This document shows positions 1 to 12,590 of a stretch of 64,000 bases of DNA, piece by piece. The notes beneath the pieces were generated by a model, which saw only the letters and a list, made by a program, of their open reading frames with translations, ran no database searches and had not been told where the DNA came from. Every line of letters begins with the position of its first letter. The first letter of the stretch is position 1. The DNA lies in contig NW_020312775.1 of assembly GCF_003265705.1 (NCBI RefSeq), positions 5,536,822 through 5,600,821 on the forward strand, read 5' to 3'. Source of the DNA: Callorhinus ursinus (taxonomy: Eukaryota; Chordata; Mammalia; Carnivora; Otariidae). A program made the translations under genes and the position numbers.

Positions 1-1294
1 AAGATAGCCAGATCCAGGAGACACAGAGAACTCCCATCAAAATCAACAAAACCAGACCAACAACAAGACATATTGAAATGAAATTTGCAAATATAGTGAT
101 AAGGAAAATATTCTAAAAGCAGCAGGACAGAAGAAATCCGAAACTTATAAAGAAGACCCATAAGTCTAGCTGCAGATCTCTCCCCAGAAACATGGCAAGC
201 TAGAAGAGAGTGGCATGATATATTCAACTTCCTGAATGGGAAAAAATTTCAGCCAAGAATACTCTATCCAGCAAGGCTATCATTCAAAACAGAAGGAGAG
301 ATAAAGAGTTTCCCAGACAAACAGATCCTAAAGGAGTTTGTGAAGACTAAACCAGCCCTGGAAGAAATATTAAAGGGGACTCTCTGAAGGGAAAGGAAAG
401 CCAAAAAGTGACAAAGACAAGAAAAGAATGGAGGAAAAACTCCAGAAAGAATGAAAAAACACCTAATAAAATGGCACTAAATACATATCTCTCAATACTC
501 ACATGAATGTAAATGAACTAAATGCTCCAATCAAGAGACATAGGGTGTCAGGATGGATAAAAATACAACACCCATCTATATGCTGCTTAAAGACCAAAGG
601 ATACCTGAAGATTGGAAGTGAGGGGATAGAGAAATAATTGTCATGTAAAAGGATGTCAAAAGAAATCCATGATAGCAATACATATATAGGAAAATCTAGA
701 CTTTAAAACAAAGACTGTAACAAAAGACAAAGGGCACTATATCATAATAAAGGTGACAAAAGAACAAGAAGTTCAAAGACCTGTAAATACTTATGCCCCA
801 AAAAGCAAGCACCCAAATACATAGAAAAGTTAATAAAAACATAAAGTAACTCAACGATAATAATAACAATACTAGGGGACATTAACACCCCACTTATATC
901 AATGGACAGATGATGTAAGCAGAATATCAACAAAGAAACAATGGCTTTGAATGACTCACTGAACTAGATGGACTTAACTGATATATTCAGAACATGGCAC
1001 CCTAAAACAGCAAAATACACATTTTTTTTCCAGTGTACATGGGAAATTCTCCAAAACAGATCATATACTAAGTCACAAATCAGGCCTCATAAAGTACAAA
1101 AATATTGTAATCATACCATGCATACATTCTGACCACAATGCTATGAAACTTGAAGTTAACCACAAGAAAACACTTGGAGAAAACACAAATACATGGAGGT
1201 TAAACAACATGGTACTAAAGAATGAATGGGTCAACCAGGAAATCAAAGATAAAGTTTTTAAAAATACATGGGAACACATGAAACTGAAAACACA

Positions 1295-1489
1295 GGGACG
1301 CCTGGGTAGCTTAGTCGGTTAAGCATCTACCTAAGGCTCAGGTCATGATCCCAGAGTCCTATGATTGTGCCCTACATCAGGCACCCTGCTCAGCAGGGAG
1401 TCTGCTTCTCCCTCTCCCTCTGCCGATCTCCCTGCTCATTCTCTCTTTCTCTCTCTCAAATAAATAAAATCTTAGGGAAAAAAAGAAAA
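1295..1489 (+). mobile_element. Can-SINE inside L1
   Basis: tRNA-derived head (GGGACGCCTGGGTAGCTTAG), CT-rich middle and AAATAAATAAAATCTT tail. It is flanked by the direct repeat TGAAAACACA at 1285-1294 and 1490-1499, which proves insertion into the L1. Confidence 0.95.
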
Positions 1490-1803
1490 TGAAAACACAA
1501 TGGTCCAAAATCTTTCAAATGCAACAAAACTGGTCCTAGGAGGGAATTCTCGAGCAATACTGGCCTACCCTAAGAAGCAAGAAAAATCTCAAATAAACAA
1601 CCTAACCTTACACCTAAAGGAGCTACATAAAGAACAAAGGAAGCCTAAAGCCATCAAAAGGAAGGCAAAAGAAAAGATCAGAACAGAAATAATGATATAG
1701 ACAGTAAAAAAAAAAAAACAGGTCACTAAAACCAGGAGTTGGTTTTTTGAAAAAATTAATAAAATTGATAAAACTCTAGTCAGACTTATCAAAAAGAAAA
1801 GAG

Positions 1804-2003
1804 GGGCACCTGGTGGCTCAGTCAGTTAAGCATCTGCCTTTAGCTCAGGTCCTGGTCTCAGGATCCTGGGATCGAGCCCCACCTCTGGCTACCTGCTCAG
1901 TTGGGGGTCTCCTTCTCCCTCTCCCTCTGCCCTGCCCTCCCCACTTGTGTGTGTGCTCTCTCTCTCTCTCTCTCTCTCTCTCTAATCAATAAAATCTTAA
2001 AAC
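1804..2003 (+). mobile_element. Can-SINE inside L1
   Basis: Complete copy with a (TC)n run before the tail. The target-site duplication AAAGAAAAGAG lies at 1793-1803 and 2004-2014. Confidence 0.95.
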
Positions 2004-2703
2004 AAAGAAAAGAGAAAGGACACAAATAAAATCACAAATGAGAGTGGAGAAATAACAACCAACACCACAGAAATAAAAACAATTGTAAGACATTATTATG
2101 AGAAACTACATGCAAACAAGTTGGACAAACTGGAAGAAATAAATTCCTAGACACATATTAACTACCAAACTGAAACAGGAAAATATACAAAACTTGAAGA
2201 GACTGATAGCCAACAAAGAAATTGAATCAGTAATCAAAAATCTCCCAACAAAAAATGGTCCAGGGCCAGATGACTTCAGAGGTAAAGTCTACCAAATATT
2301 AAGAATTAATACCTATTAATACCTAGCCATTTCAAGCTATTCCAAAAAAATAAAAATGGAAGGGAAATTTCCAAACATATTCTATGAGGCCAATATTACC
2401 CTGATACCAAAACCAGAGAGACTCCACGATAAAAGACAACCAGAGGCCAATATCCCTGGTGAACATGGATGCAAAAATTCTCCATAAAAGCTAGCAAACC
2501 AAATCCCACAGTATTTTAAAAGAATTACTCACTATGAACAAGTGGGATTTATTGCTGCATTACAAAAGTGGATCAATATTCACATATTAATCAATGTGAT
2601 GCACCACATTAATAAACAAAAGAATAGGAACCGTATGATCCTTTCAGTAGATGCAGATAAACCATTTGACAAAGTACAACACCCATTTATGATAAAAACT
2701 CTC

Positions 2704-2880
2704 GGGGTGCCTCAGTAGTTTAAGCATCTGACTCCAACTCAAGTCATATCTCATGGTCCTGGGATGAAGCCCCACGCCAGGCTACAAGCTCAGCTGTGAG
2801 TCTGCTTCTCCCTCCCCCTCTCCCCCTAATCCCCCCTTGTGTGTGCTCACTCTCTCAAATAAATAAAATTAAAAAAAAAA
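2704..2880 (+). mobile_element. Can-SINE inside L1, diverged head
   Basis: The head is shortened (GGGGTGCCTCAGTAG, missing the GGGTGG part), then a standard body and a poly-A tail. The duplication AAAACTCTC lies at 2695-2703 and 2881-2889. Confidence 0.93.
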
Positions 2881-4343
2881 AAAACTCTCAACAAAATAGG
2901 CATAGAGGGACAATAATTCAACATAATAACTGCCATATACAAAAAACCCACAGCTAATATCATCCTCAATGGGGAATAACTGAGACCTTTTCCTCTACAC
3001 TGAAGAACAAGACAGGAATGTCCACTCTCACTACGGTTATTAACAAAACACTGGAAAACCTAGGCACACCAATCAGACAACAGAAAGAAACAAAAGGCAT
3101 CCAAATCTGTAAGAAAGAAGTCAAATATTCACTATTTGCAGATGACATGTTACTCTCCATAGAAAACCTGAAAGACTTCACCAAAAAATTACAAAACTGA
3201 TAAACAAACCCAGTAAAAGTTGCAGAATATAAAAACAATGTACAGAAATCTGTTGCATTTCTATACACCAATAATGAAGCAGCAGAAAGAGAAATCAAGG
3301 AGTCAATCCCATTTATAATTGTACCAAAAACCATAAGATACTAGGAATAAACTAAACCAAAGAGGTAAAAGTTCTGTACTCTCTAAACTACAGAACACTT
3401 ATGAAAGAAATTGAAGATGACAGAAAGAAATGGAAGAACATTCCATGTTCATGGATTGGAAGAACAAAATTGTTAAAATATCTATACTGCCCAAAGCAAT
3501 CTACACATTTAATGCAACCCTATCAAAATGCCATGAGCATTTGTCAGAGAGCTAGAACAATCATAACATTTGTATGAAACCACAAAAGATCCCGAATAGT
3601 CAAAGCAACCTAGAAAAAGAAAAGCAAAACTGGAGGCCTCACAATTCTGGATTTCAAGTTATATTACAAAGCTGTAGTGATCAAAACAGTAGGGCACTAG
3701 CACAAAAATAGACAATTAGATTAACAGAACAGAATACAGAACCCAGAAATGTATGTACAACTCTATGGTCAACTGACCATCAACAAAGGTGGAAAGACTA
3801 TTCAGTTGGAAAAAGACAGTGTCTTCAACAAATGGTATTGGGAAAACTGGACAGCAACACACAAAAGAAAGAAACTGGAACATTTTCTTATACCATATGT
3901 AAAAATAAATCAAAATGGATTAAAGACTTAAATTTGAGTCCTGAAACTTCAACAATCCTAGAGGAGAACACAGGCTATAACCTATTTGACACTGGCCATA
4001 GCAACTTCTTTCTGGATACATCTCTTGAAGCAAGGGAAAGAAAAGCAAAAATAAACTACTGCAACTTCATCAAAATAAAACGCTTCTGCACTGTGAAAGA
4101 ATCAACAAAACTAAAGGGCACCTACAGAATAGGAAAAGATGTTTGTAAATGACAAATCTGATAAAAGATAAGTTTCCAAAATCTATAAAGAACTTCTAAA
4201 AATCAACACTTAAAGAACAAATAATCCAGTTAAGAAATAGGCAGAAGACATGAATAGACATTTTTTCAAGGAAGACATACAGGTGGCCAACAAACACATG
4301 AAAAGATACTCAACATCACTCATCATCAGAAAAACACAAATCA

Positions 4344-4543
4344 GGGGCGCCTGGGTGGCTCAGTCGTTAAGCGTCTGTCTTTGACTCAGGTCATGATCCC
4401 AGGGTCCTGGAATCGAGCCCCGCATTGGGCTCCCTGCTCTGCGGGGAGCCTGCTTCTCCCTCTCCCACTCCCCCTGCTTGTGTTCTCTCTCTCACTGTCT
4501 CTCTCTGTCAAATAAATAAAGAAAATCTTTAAAAAAAAGAAAA
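4344..4543 (+). mobile_element. Can-SINE inside L1
   Basis: A well-conserved copy with the TCGTTAAGCGTCTG head. The perfect 13-bp duplication AAAACACAAATCA lies at 4331-4343 and 4544-4556, suggesting a fairly recent insertion. Confidence 0.97.
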
Positions 4544-5303
4544 AAAACACAAATCAAAACTACAATGAAATATCACCTCACACCTGTCAGAATGGCTAAA
4601 ATTAACAACACAAGAACAACCGGTTTTGGTGAGGAGAAGGGGAGCCCTACTGCACTATTGGTGGGGATGCAAACGGGTGCAGCCACTCTGGAAAACAGTA
4701 TGGAGTTCCCTCAGAAAGTTAAAAATCAAACCACCCTACAACCCAGCAGTTGCCCTACTAGGTATTTACCCAAAGAATACAAAAATACTAATTTGAAGAG
4801 ATACATACAACCCTATGCTATGTTTACAGCAGCATTTTCTACAATAATCAAATTATGGAAACAGCCCAAGTGTCCAATGACTGATGAGTGGATAAATAAG
4901 ATGTGGTATGTATGTATATAATGGAATATTACTCAGCCATCAAGAAGAATGAAATCTTGCCATTGGCAACATGGATGGAGCTAAAGAATATTCTGCTAAG
5001 TGAAATAAGTCAAAGACAAATACTGTATGATTTCACTCATATGTGGAACTAAAAATACAAAGAAGCATAGGGAAAAGAGAGAGAGCAAAGCAAGAAACAG
5101 ACTCTTAATTACAGAGAACAAACTTGATGGTTACCAGAGGGGAAGTCAGTGGGAGGAAAGTTTGATTTTAAATCAGTGATGGAGATTAAAGAGTGCACTT
5201 GTTGTGATGAGCACTGGGTGTTGAATTACTGTATTGTACACCTGAAACATATATTACACTGTATGTTAACTAACTTGAAATTAAATAAAAACTTAAAAAT
5301 AAA

Positions 5304-6251
5304 GGTTTTACTGTGATATTTAATTTTAATCTCCATATTATTTAGATATATAGTAGGGTATATAGAGCTATTTTCCCCCCAGACTCATAGGCAGATTAAT
5401 AAATGATGTTATTTTATATTCTTACAAAATACTATTTCTTGCTTTTTTTACTATTTATCAATTGATCAATTATATATTACTGTAATTTTTACTTACATTG
5501 TCTATATGAATCTATGTACTAGTACCAATATCTCTCTTTTAAAAAAACTTTTTAAAGATTTTATTTATTTATTTGACAGAGAGACATAGCAAGAGCAGGA
5601 ACACAAGCAGGGGGATTTAAGAGAGGGAGAAGCAGGCTTCCCGACAAGCAGGGAGCCCATTGTGGGGCTTGATCCTAGGACCCTGGGATCATGACCTGAG
5701 CCGAAGGCAGACGTTTAATGACTGAGCCACTCAGGCACCCCTAAAATTTTTTTTTAGAACTTCTTATGGGATAATTCCCTGTCACCATAATATTACCTCT
5801 GGTTCTCAAACTGGTATTTTATATTCTTGTACTTTCCTTTTCCATATTTATGACAATTTTGTTAAATTAAATGAATTCATTTAAAATGCTTATTTTTATT
5901 TCATAATTGTTAAATGTATCCAGTTTTAAAATTTTTTTATAACTTTATGCCCTTTATTAATCCCATCCAGTATTATCTTTAGATTTATTTTTGTCTTTTC
6001 TGTAACTCTCAACATGGTATAGATTTATTTAAATAGATGTGTATGTACACATGTCCTATTAAGATCATTCAAATCATCTTATACTTCATAACTATTATAA
6101 AATGTCATCTTTTTCACTGTGTTTTTTTGAAGTGGTAAGCTACACATAAAAAATTTACCATTTTAATCATTTTGTTGGGTTCTTTAGTTATTATTTTTAT
6201 TAAAAAATGCTATTGAAATGTTATTATTTTTAAAAAGAAATGCTACTGAAG
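5304..6251. other. AT-rich spacer with one reverse Can-SINE
   Basis: No gene seen. A short stretch at about 6115-6175 resembles an old L1M 3'UTR in reverse, but it is too short to be sure. The rest is AT-rich unique sequence around the reverse SINE at 5549-5741. Confidence 0.5.
5549..5741 (-). mobile_element. Can-SINE, reverse
   Basis: Reads as T-rich tail (TTTAAAGATTTTATTTATTT), GA-rich middle, then the reverse complement of the head (ACTGAGCCACTCAGGCACCC). No clean target duplication is visible because the flanks are homopolymeric. Confidence 0.93.
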
Positions 6252-6435
6252 GGGCGCCTGGGTGGCTCAGTCGTTAAGCATCTGCCTTCAGCTCAGGTCA
6301 TGATCCCAGGGTCCTGGGATCGAGCCCCACATCGGGCTCCCTGCTCACTGGGAAGCCTGCTTCTCCCTCTCCCACTCCCCCCACCGCTTGTATTCCCTCT
6401 CTTGGTGTCAAATAAATAAATAAAATCTTTAAAAA
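6252..6435 (+). mobile_element. Can-SINE
   Basis: Near-consensus copy. An imperfect duplication of about 13 bp (AAATGCTACTGAA versus AAATGCTATTGAA) lies at about 6238-6250 and 6436-6448. Confidence 0.95.
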
Positions 6436-6485
6436 AAATGCTATTGAAAGCAGATCATTTTACTAAATGAATTAAAAATTTAATA

Positions 6486-6674
6486 TTCAGGACACCTGAT
6501 GGTTTAGTTGGTTAAGCATCTGCATTTGGATCAGGTCTTGATCCCAGGGTCCTGGAATCGAGTTCCACATTGGGCTCCTTGCTCAGAGGAGAGCCTGCTT
6601 CTCTCTCTACCTGCCACTCCCCCTGCCTATGTGCGTGCTCTCACTCTCTCTCTGACAAATAAATAAAATCTCTA
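6486..6674 (+). mobile_element. Can-SINE, diverged
   Basis: The head reads GGACACCTGATGGTTTAGTT. The 13-bp duplication TAAAAATTTAATA lies at 6473-6485 and 6675-6687. It sits close behind the copy at 6252 but has its own duplication, so it is a separate insertion. Confidence 0.93.
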
Positions 6675-6687
6675 TAAAAATTTAATA

Positions 6688-7894
6688 ATCCATTTAGGTC
6701 CACATTTAGCAAATGATCTTCTTTAACCTCGACTCTCAGAATTCCAACTTTCAAATGGAAGATGAGACAAAAACAACACATGACTCCAGACTCTAGTCCA
6801 GGGTTTTATTGTCTTTAGAGGCATTTTTCACCTTTTATTTGGTTGTATCAACTAATCCCCATGTCAGTCAAGAGAATAAGAGAGAAATGGACATATCTTT
6901 CAGGTTACAGATGCATGTTTTATGTTCTTAGTGTGTTCCATCAGGTTTATAAATGGCTACTTCCAGGGACTGACATCTGTAATCTACAGGTTCAGTTATA
7001 TCCAGGGAACTTGAAATACTTAGGATTATCATCATTGCCCAGTGGTACCTAGATTTAGCTTTGCTGTCTTAAGTCTGGAGACCAGTACAGTTAAGTTGAA
7101 CATCCCCTGCTGGGACTGGAACTTGCCCTGAACCCCACCTAACCTGCCATTAGAACTTGCCTTGAACCCTAGCTAACTTGGCATCATGCTAACCTTTTCC
7201 CCTAGGAATTGATATAACATCCTACATTTTGAATCCCAATGTTTGGCAAGGGTTTTTGTTTCAAATCAAACTGATCACATGGTACTGCATTGCTGCCAAA
7301 GGTCTGCCTACCTAGATGATCAAGTAGCAGCATCCTAAATACCAGATCAGAAGACCTCTTGGATATTGTCAGTGGGCCAGATAAAATGTCACTTCCTCCC
7401 CATCTCTTTGAACTTTTATTTCACCTTTGGCAACACCCCATGGGATTTAACCAAGTTCCCAAATGACTAATGGTTGTCAATTTACTCCCTTTTTACTACT
7501 GACCATTACATAAGTAGGAGAGTAGGCCTCAAGACTGAAACAGCCCCTTATATAGCATAAATAACCAGTATCCACTGTGAATCACCTTCTCCAGTATCCT
7601 GGAATACAAAACTAAAGCTATGTAGATATATACTTCAAGGGAATCAAATGACAATAGTCATTTTACCTGATATACTATTAAATACATTTGTATTTATTCA
7701 TCAAAGTTTTCACTAGTATATAAAAAAATATGTACATGCATATACTTGGCTTCAAACATTTACTTTGACATTATAATCACTTTAACAGGAGGAGAAATTT
7801 ACATCTGCTTTTTATATTAGCCTGCATATGGCTGACTCCCTCTACTGGATAAAAACACAGCTTAGCTGCTCTATAATAAATGTACCTTACGTTA
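6688..7894. other. Unique sequence, no gene recognised
   Basis: Open frames here are short and unrecognised. A two-unit 34-bp tandem repeat lies at 7119-7186. Confidence 0.5.
7119..7186. repeat. Two-copy 34-bp tandem repeat
   Basis: Units 7119-7152 and 7153-7186 both begin GAACTTGCC and share about 28 of 34 bases. This looks like an old local duplication. Confidence 0.8.
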
Positions 7895-8300
7895 TATATT
7901 GCAAGTTTTAACTTATAATCATTTTCATATACATTATGTCATTTAATCGTCATAACAACCACATGTGGGGGCGCCTGGGTGGCTCAGTAAATTAAGCATC
8001 TGCCTTAGCTCAGGTTATGATCCAAGAGACCTGGGATGGAGCCTCGCATCAGGCTCCCTCTGCTGCTCCCTCTGCTTGGATGCTCTCTCACTGTATCTCT
8101 CTCAAGTAAATACATAAATAAAATCTTAAAAAAAATAACAAGCATATGTGATATTCAAGGCAGATAAGAACAGAACAAAGAAAACAAAGGCCAAGCAAGT
8201 TGAGTGTGCTGCTGAAACTCACGCAGCTATACCACACAGTAAGCAATAGAACGCAAGTGTTTTGACTACTCTTAATTCATCGTTCTCTTCTACACCATGT
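7895..8300 (-). mobile_element. MIR, reverse, split by a Can-SINE
   Basis: The left part has ATTATGTCATTTAATCGTCA and ATAACAACC, the reverse MIR signature. The right part has AAACTCACGCAGCTAT and CAGTAAGCAATAGAACGCAA. The Can-SINE at 7968-8134 separates them. Confidence 0.7.
7968..8134 (+). mobile_element. Can-SINE inside a MIR
   Basis: The 16-bp imperfect duplication ATAACAACCACATGTG (7952-7967) and ATAACAAGCATATGTG (8135-8150) brackets it. Confidence 0.95.
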
Positions 8301-9903
8301 AACAGCTCTTTTAAAGAAAAATCTGGTTATTTGAAGGGGAAGAAACTTCCAACTACATAATAAAATTGGTATAATTTTCAATAAGTATGTGAAACACACT
8401 TAAGATTACTTGGTTTGATATCCTTAAAACATTGATTTTTCGGTGGACATTTAAAATACATTGCAGAAAAAATTTTAAAAATCTATTTCTACTGGATTTT
8501 AAGTGTTTCCTTGAAAAATAATAAGTCTAAAAATAGAATTTTGGAATCTTCAGTACCATAATAAATCTATTCTACCTTTTAACTGAAATAATTTGCAATT
8601 TCTGAACAAGTTTAAAAATAGAAAACTATTATTCTTGAATGTATTTTTTCACTCTTCCCATAAAAATGGAAATACAGAACCACACTGATGTAAACAAACT
8701 TTCAGAAGTTTCAACAAGTGCTATAACATATATACACAAAAAGCACTCACATTACATTCATGCTTAATATATCAAAAATGATATACTAAGGCAAGTATTT
8801 TCAATCTCTCCCAAATTTTAAAACAAAACAAAACAAACGCAACCCTGAATTCAGAAGGATACTTGCTGTTTCTATCTCATGGTCTCGTGAGGATGTGTGT
8901 ACCTTTCATTTCATTGGTTACACTGAAAACTCAAGTGTAGAGACCATGTTTTTTGTTTCTTGAGGCTATGCTTTCACCATCACACACCAGCGATATATAT
9001 AAACAATACTTGCTGAAATAAATACTTGCTGAAAGAGTGAATAAGTAGTTACAAATCACTTTTAATTATCAGAAAGCTTGTTAGGTTTTCCCCTCCATGA
9101 CTCTGAACTAGTTTCTTTTTCTTTCTTTCTTGGTTTTTAAATTTTAGGACAAATAAATATTCAGCTCTTCTGAACTATACAGATCTACTTAGGATCTGTA
9201 CTACTGAAAATTATCTTTAAAGAAAAAAAAATTTAAAGACAGTGTCACCACAGTAAAAGAGCACCAGAGGAAAAAAACAAAAAACTTGAATTCTGTTTTT
9301 AAGTCTTCTGCTAATTCACTTAGCAGCCATACAAGTTATTTAATTTTGTGAAAAGTAGGATATATGAAGGCAGCTAGTAAGACACCTTTTATCAACCAGG
9401 GGGCCCAAGCATGTAGTTACCTAGAACAAACACACTAAAGTTTGCTGTTGTATGACTATGATGTAATAAACACTTCAATTATGAGTTACTAAGGTCAACC
9501 GGCCACACACCCAATCATGGCTAGTCTGCTTATTAAATGATATGGAGAATTTAGTATCACAGTGACTCCTTACAAACATCTTTCATGTTTTGATCTATTC
9601 TTCCACTTCACACAAAAAAGTAAATAGTTTTTGTTAAGTATTTGATTTTCCACATTCTATTCTTAATCAAAGTAGCCATCAACTTTTAACTGGCTGCCAA
9701 TTCCTTCCTATTACTCCAGTTACAGGCAACTGAACCAAAGTGTGTCACAGAGCTTCATTCAAAATGAAATCTATATTCACTAAGACTCATTTTCAGCAAG
9801 ATTCTAAAATTGCCATATTTTGTTACTACCATATTGTTCTACAGCTCACAATGTTCAAACCCTTTTAATTCTTACCTTTGATTATACCCCTTCACAGATT
9901 CTG
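8301..9903. other. Mostly unique AT-rich sequence with an L2 trace
   Basis: No gene seen. About 8915-9050 resembles an L2 3' end (AGACCATGTTTTTTG, later AATACTTGCTGAAA twice). About 9280-9350 may be a MIR fragment. The rest is unassigned. Confidence 0.45.
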
Positions 9904-9918
9904 TTTATATATTTTAAA

Positions 9919-10114
9919 GATTTATTTGAGAGAGAGAGAGAACGGGTGCACCAACCCAAGTGGGGGTAGGGGCAGAGGGAGAGGGAAAAAATCTCCAGCA
10001 GACTCCCCACAGAGCGTGGAGCCCCAGGCAGGGCATGATGTCAGGACCATGAGATCATGACTCCAGCCAAAATCAAGAGTTGGCCGCTTAACCAACTGAG
10101 CCACCCAGACGCCC
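9919..10114 (-). mobile_element. Can-SINE, reverse, older type
   Basis: The reverse head ACTGAGCCACCCAGACGCCC ends the element. The 15-bp perfect duplication TTTATATATTTTAAA lies at 9904-9918 and 10118-10132. The GA-rich middle accounts for the short frames on both strands here. Confidence 0.95.
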
Positions 10115-10149
10115 ATTTTTATATATTTTAAAATATTAAACTAACTTGC

Positions 10150-10400
10150 TCACAGTGAAAAAATGTTCTTCCTAACTTTTGTTGCTTATCTAATCCTTAT
10201 TTATTATTAAATATCAATTCCTCAGGGAAATCTTCCTTGTCTTCCCAAGCTAGTTCTTCTAATACCCTAGATGTTTCCTTTAGCACCTATGGTAATTGAA
10301 TACTGGTTTTATATCTGTCTCTGCTGTCTTTTACTGCACCTGTTTACACAATATTCAATAGAAAATGTAAATGAATATTCAGTAAATGAATATACAACAA
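10150..10400 (+). mobile_element. L2 3' fragment
   Basis: The order of TCCTCAGGGAAATCTTCCTT, a CACCTATGG block and a GTCTCTGCTGTCTTTTACTG block follows the 3' part of L2, much diverged. Confidence 0.55.
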
Positions 10401-10835
10401 AACATAATTTTTTCAATATGTATCATATTTACTTAGAAAAGAGAAGGCTATATAACCCTTATTCTCATTAGCTACATAATAAACACAATCATAATTTGAA
10501 GGGTATTATAATAAGGCTTAGGAATGCTTGGGGTTTCAAGGCCAAAGCTAGAACTTTGGCTCTCAATTCTAATTTGAACAAAGTATATTCAATTGCAAAT
10601 TATACTATATTTTTCTGTAAGTTTAAATGAAAAAAAAATCATAGTATACCAACAAACATTTAAGAGAAAATCTACGGAGAAGTTATAAATTTCTAATTAC
10701 CTCATAAAGATATTCTAAAAAAAGAAATATGGACTAATAATAAAATATAAAATTTAAAAATCAGGAAATTTAAAGTGTACAATGTAGCACAAATTAGATT
10801 AATAATTTTAAAGTTAAGAAGGAAGACTAGACTTA
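10401..10835. other. AT-rich unique sequence
   Basis: I see no gene or recognisable repeat. Confidence 0.5.
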
Positions 10836-11014
10836 TTTTATTTTTATTTTTTTCTTAAAGATTTTATTCATTTACTCATAAGAGAGAGAAAGAGAGAGAG
10901 GCAGAGAGAGAAGCAGGCTCCCTGGGAGCCTGATGCAGGACTCGATCCCAGTACCCTGGGATCATGACCTGAGCTGAAGGCAGATGCTCAACTGACTGAG
11001 CCACCCAGGAGCCC
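10836..11014 (-). mobile_element. Can-SINE, reverse
   Basis: T-rich tail, GA-rich middle and reverse head ACTGAGCCACCCAGGAGCCC. The imperfect duplication AAGACTAGACTTA / AAGACTCGATTTA lies at 10823-10835 and 11018-11030. Confidence 0.95.
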
Positions 11015-11237
11015 AGAAAGACTCGATTTAAAGAAAAGATAGTTGCTATAAAATATTCATTCACTACCTCAATTTTCAATTCAGATGCATCTGAGATGTA
11101 CATACAAAGCAAAGATTTTTTTATAAGCTGCCCCTTGGTTGTTTAAAACTTTTGACTGGCATTTCATTTCACAATATGTTCATATAAAAACCCTAATAGA
11201 ACAAGGTACACTAGGCAAGGAAACTAAGGCTTGAGTG

Positions 11238-11484
11238 GTTTTTTTTTTAAGAGTTTTTAAAATTTATTTATTTGACAGAGAGAGAGAGAGAGAGACAGCG
11301 AGAGAGGGAATACCAGCAGGGGGAGGGGGAGAGGGAGAAACAGGCTTCCTGCGGAGCAGGGAGCCCGATGTGGGGCTCAATCCCAGGACCCTGGGATCAT
11401 GACCTGAGCGGCTCGATCCCAGGACCTGGGATCATGACGTGAGCGGAAGACAGATGCTTAACGACTGAGCCACCCAGGTGCCCC
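11238..11484 (-). mobile_element. Can-SINE, reverse, with internal duplication
   Basis: Longer than the usual 180-200 bp because a 35-36 bp block is tandemly repeated: 11375-11410 and 11411-11445, both containing TCCCAGGACC. The duplication AAGGCTTGAGTG / AAGACTTGAGTG lies at 11226-11237 and 11485-11496. Confidence 0.95.
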
Positions 11485-11496
11485 AAGACTTGAGTG

Positions 11497-12366
11497 TTTT
11501 ATCCTGCATGTCACTACTTTGTACATTTTCCTTTGTTTCCTTTAATTGCTGAAAAGATAAATGAGGCTACTTATGTTTGTTAGATTCAATATAAACTTTT
11601 GTACAATATTATTAGACTCTCCCACTGTGATGTACAAGAAATAACTATCCCTAGTAGAAAGACTTAGCTGTGAATTAAATGCTATAGTCTTGAAGTGCAA
11701 TTAATTTATTTTAGAAGCTATAACTAGTAACAGAGTAGTGAATGCTTTAAAGATGGGTTCAGAAATACATTTATAATGCTTAAAAATGTTTTACAACTAT
11801 TTCTGAAAAGTAAAGTCCTACAACAGTGAACAGTAAGACACAATAGTGAATCTATTTAGAAATACAGGTATCTTTGAAGTGAAATGTATTTGTATATATT
11901 AACAGTAAACAGGTATTTCTCTTTAATGTGAGAATCAGCAGAACCTAGGGTAATCTTTTTCTCTTAAGATAACCAGGAGTCTAAAACAGGAAAATTCTTG
12001 TGACCCTGCTAAGCTTGAAATCTTGAAAAGAATATCGAGAATAGGGCTGTGAGCTTGAAAAATGAAAGGATTAGAACTTAATACTACTATCTAATGCTGT
12101 CATATACAAAAGTAAAAATGTAATAATGCTTTTAAACTAATAGTATACAAAATAATTTGTGTCTATAGTAATAAATGTTTAACAATTTCTTGGCATAATT
12201 CCTTATAAAACTGATTTACTAAACACAAGTATATATAAATGTGTTATCAACTTAAAAAAACTTTAGTAGTCTTTCATCTCCCGTCCCTCATCCCTCCAGT
12301 CCTCAAAAATCTAAAACTAATTTATACAAAATCTGTGTCTTTAGAATGTCTTAATGGAAAAACACT
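11497..12366. other. Unique AT-rich sequence
   Basis: I see no gene or clear repeat. Open frames are short. Confidence 0.5.
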
Positions 12367-12590
12367 GACTGGCCTTATAGCCAGAACACCTGAGTCAAGT
12401 CTCAATTCCTCCATTTTCATTTCCTCATGAGGGCAAGTCACTTAGCCTCTTTGAAACTTCAAGTACTAAGTAGGGATATTAAATAGAGATAATAATCCCT
12501 GCACATCTCAATGGGTTATTTTGAGATTTAAATTTAATTAAGGTAAATTTTGACCTGAAACTTGCTATATAGATAACACTGTATCTCCAT
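12367..12590 (+). mobile_element. MIR, forward
   Basis: Follows the MIR order: a GCCAGAACACCTGAGTCAAG block, CATTTTCATTTCCTCA, GCAAGTCACTTAGCCTCTTT, a GATAATAATCCCTGCACAT block. Heavily diverged, as expected of this ancient tRNA-type SINE. Confidence 0.7.

Larger units (their letters stand above)
1..5303 (+). mobile_element. Decayed LINE-1, 3' part (inter-ORF region, ORF2, 3'UTR)
   Basis: L1 retrotransposon whose 5' end lies before the window. Bases 1-400 match the end of ORF1 and the inter-ORF spacer typical of mammalian L1, including a frame reading like HDIFNFLNGKKFQPRILYPA. Endonuclease remnants lie at about 490-1000. Reverse transcriptase follows; its catalytic box is visible as FADDM near 3137-3151, in the frame 3018-3200. 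The ORF2 C-terminal part survives as overlapping open pieces at 3749-3931, 3832-4152 and 4565-4921. The 3'UTR ends near 5303 in an A-rich tail. Stops and frameshifts break every domain, so it cannot encode a working protein. Four Can-SINEs are inserted in it, so it predates them. Confidence 0.93.

Noticed and set aside
4344..4420. tRNA-like heads of the SINEs as tRNA genes
   Set aside because: They carry A/B-box-like sequence but belong to Can-SINEs with tails and target duplications, and do not fold as intact tRNAs by eye.
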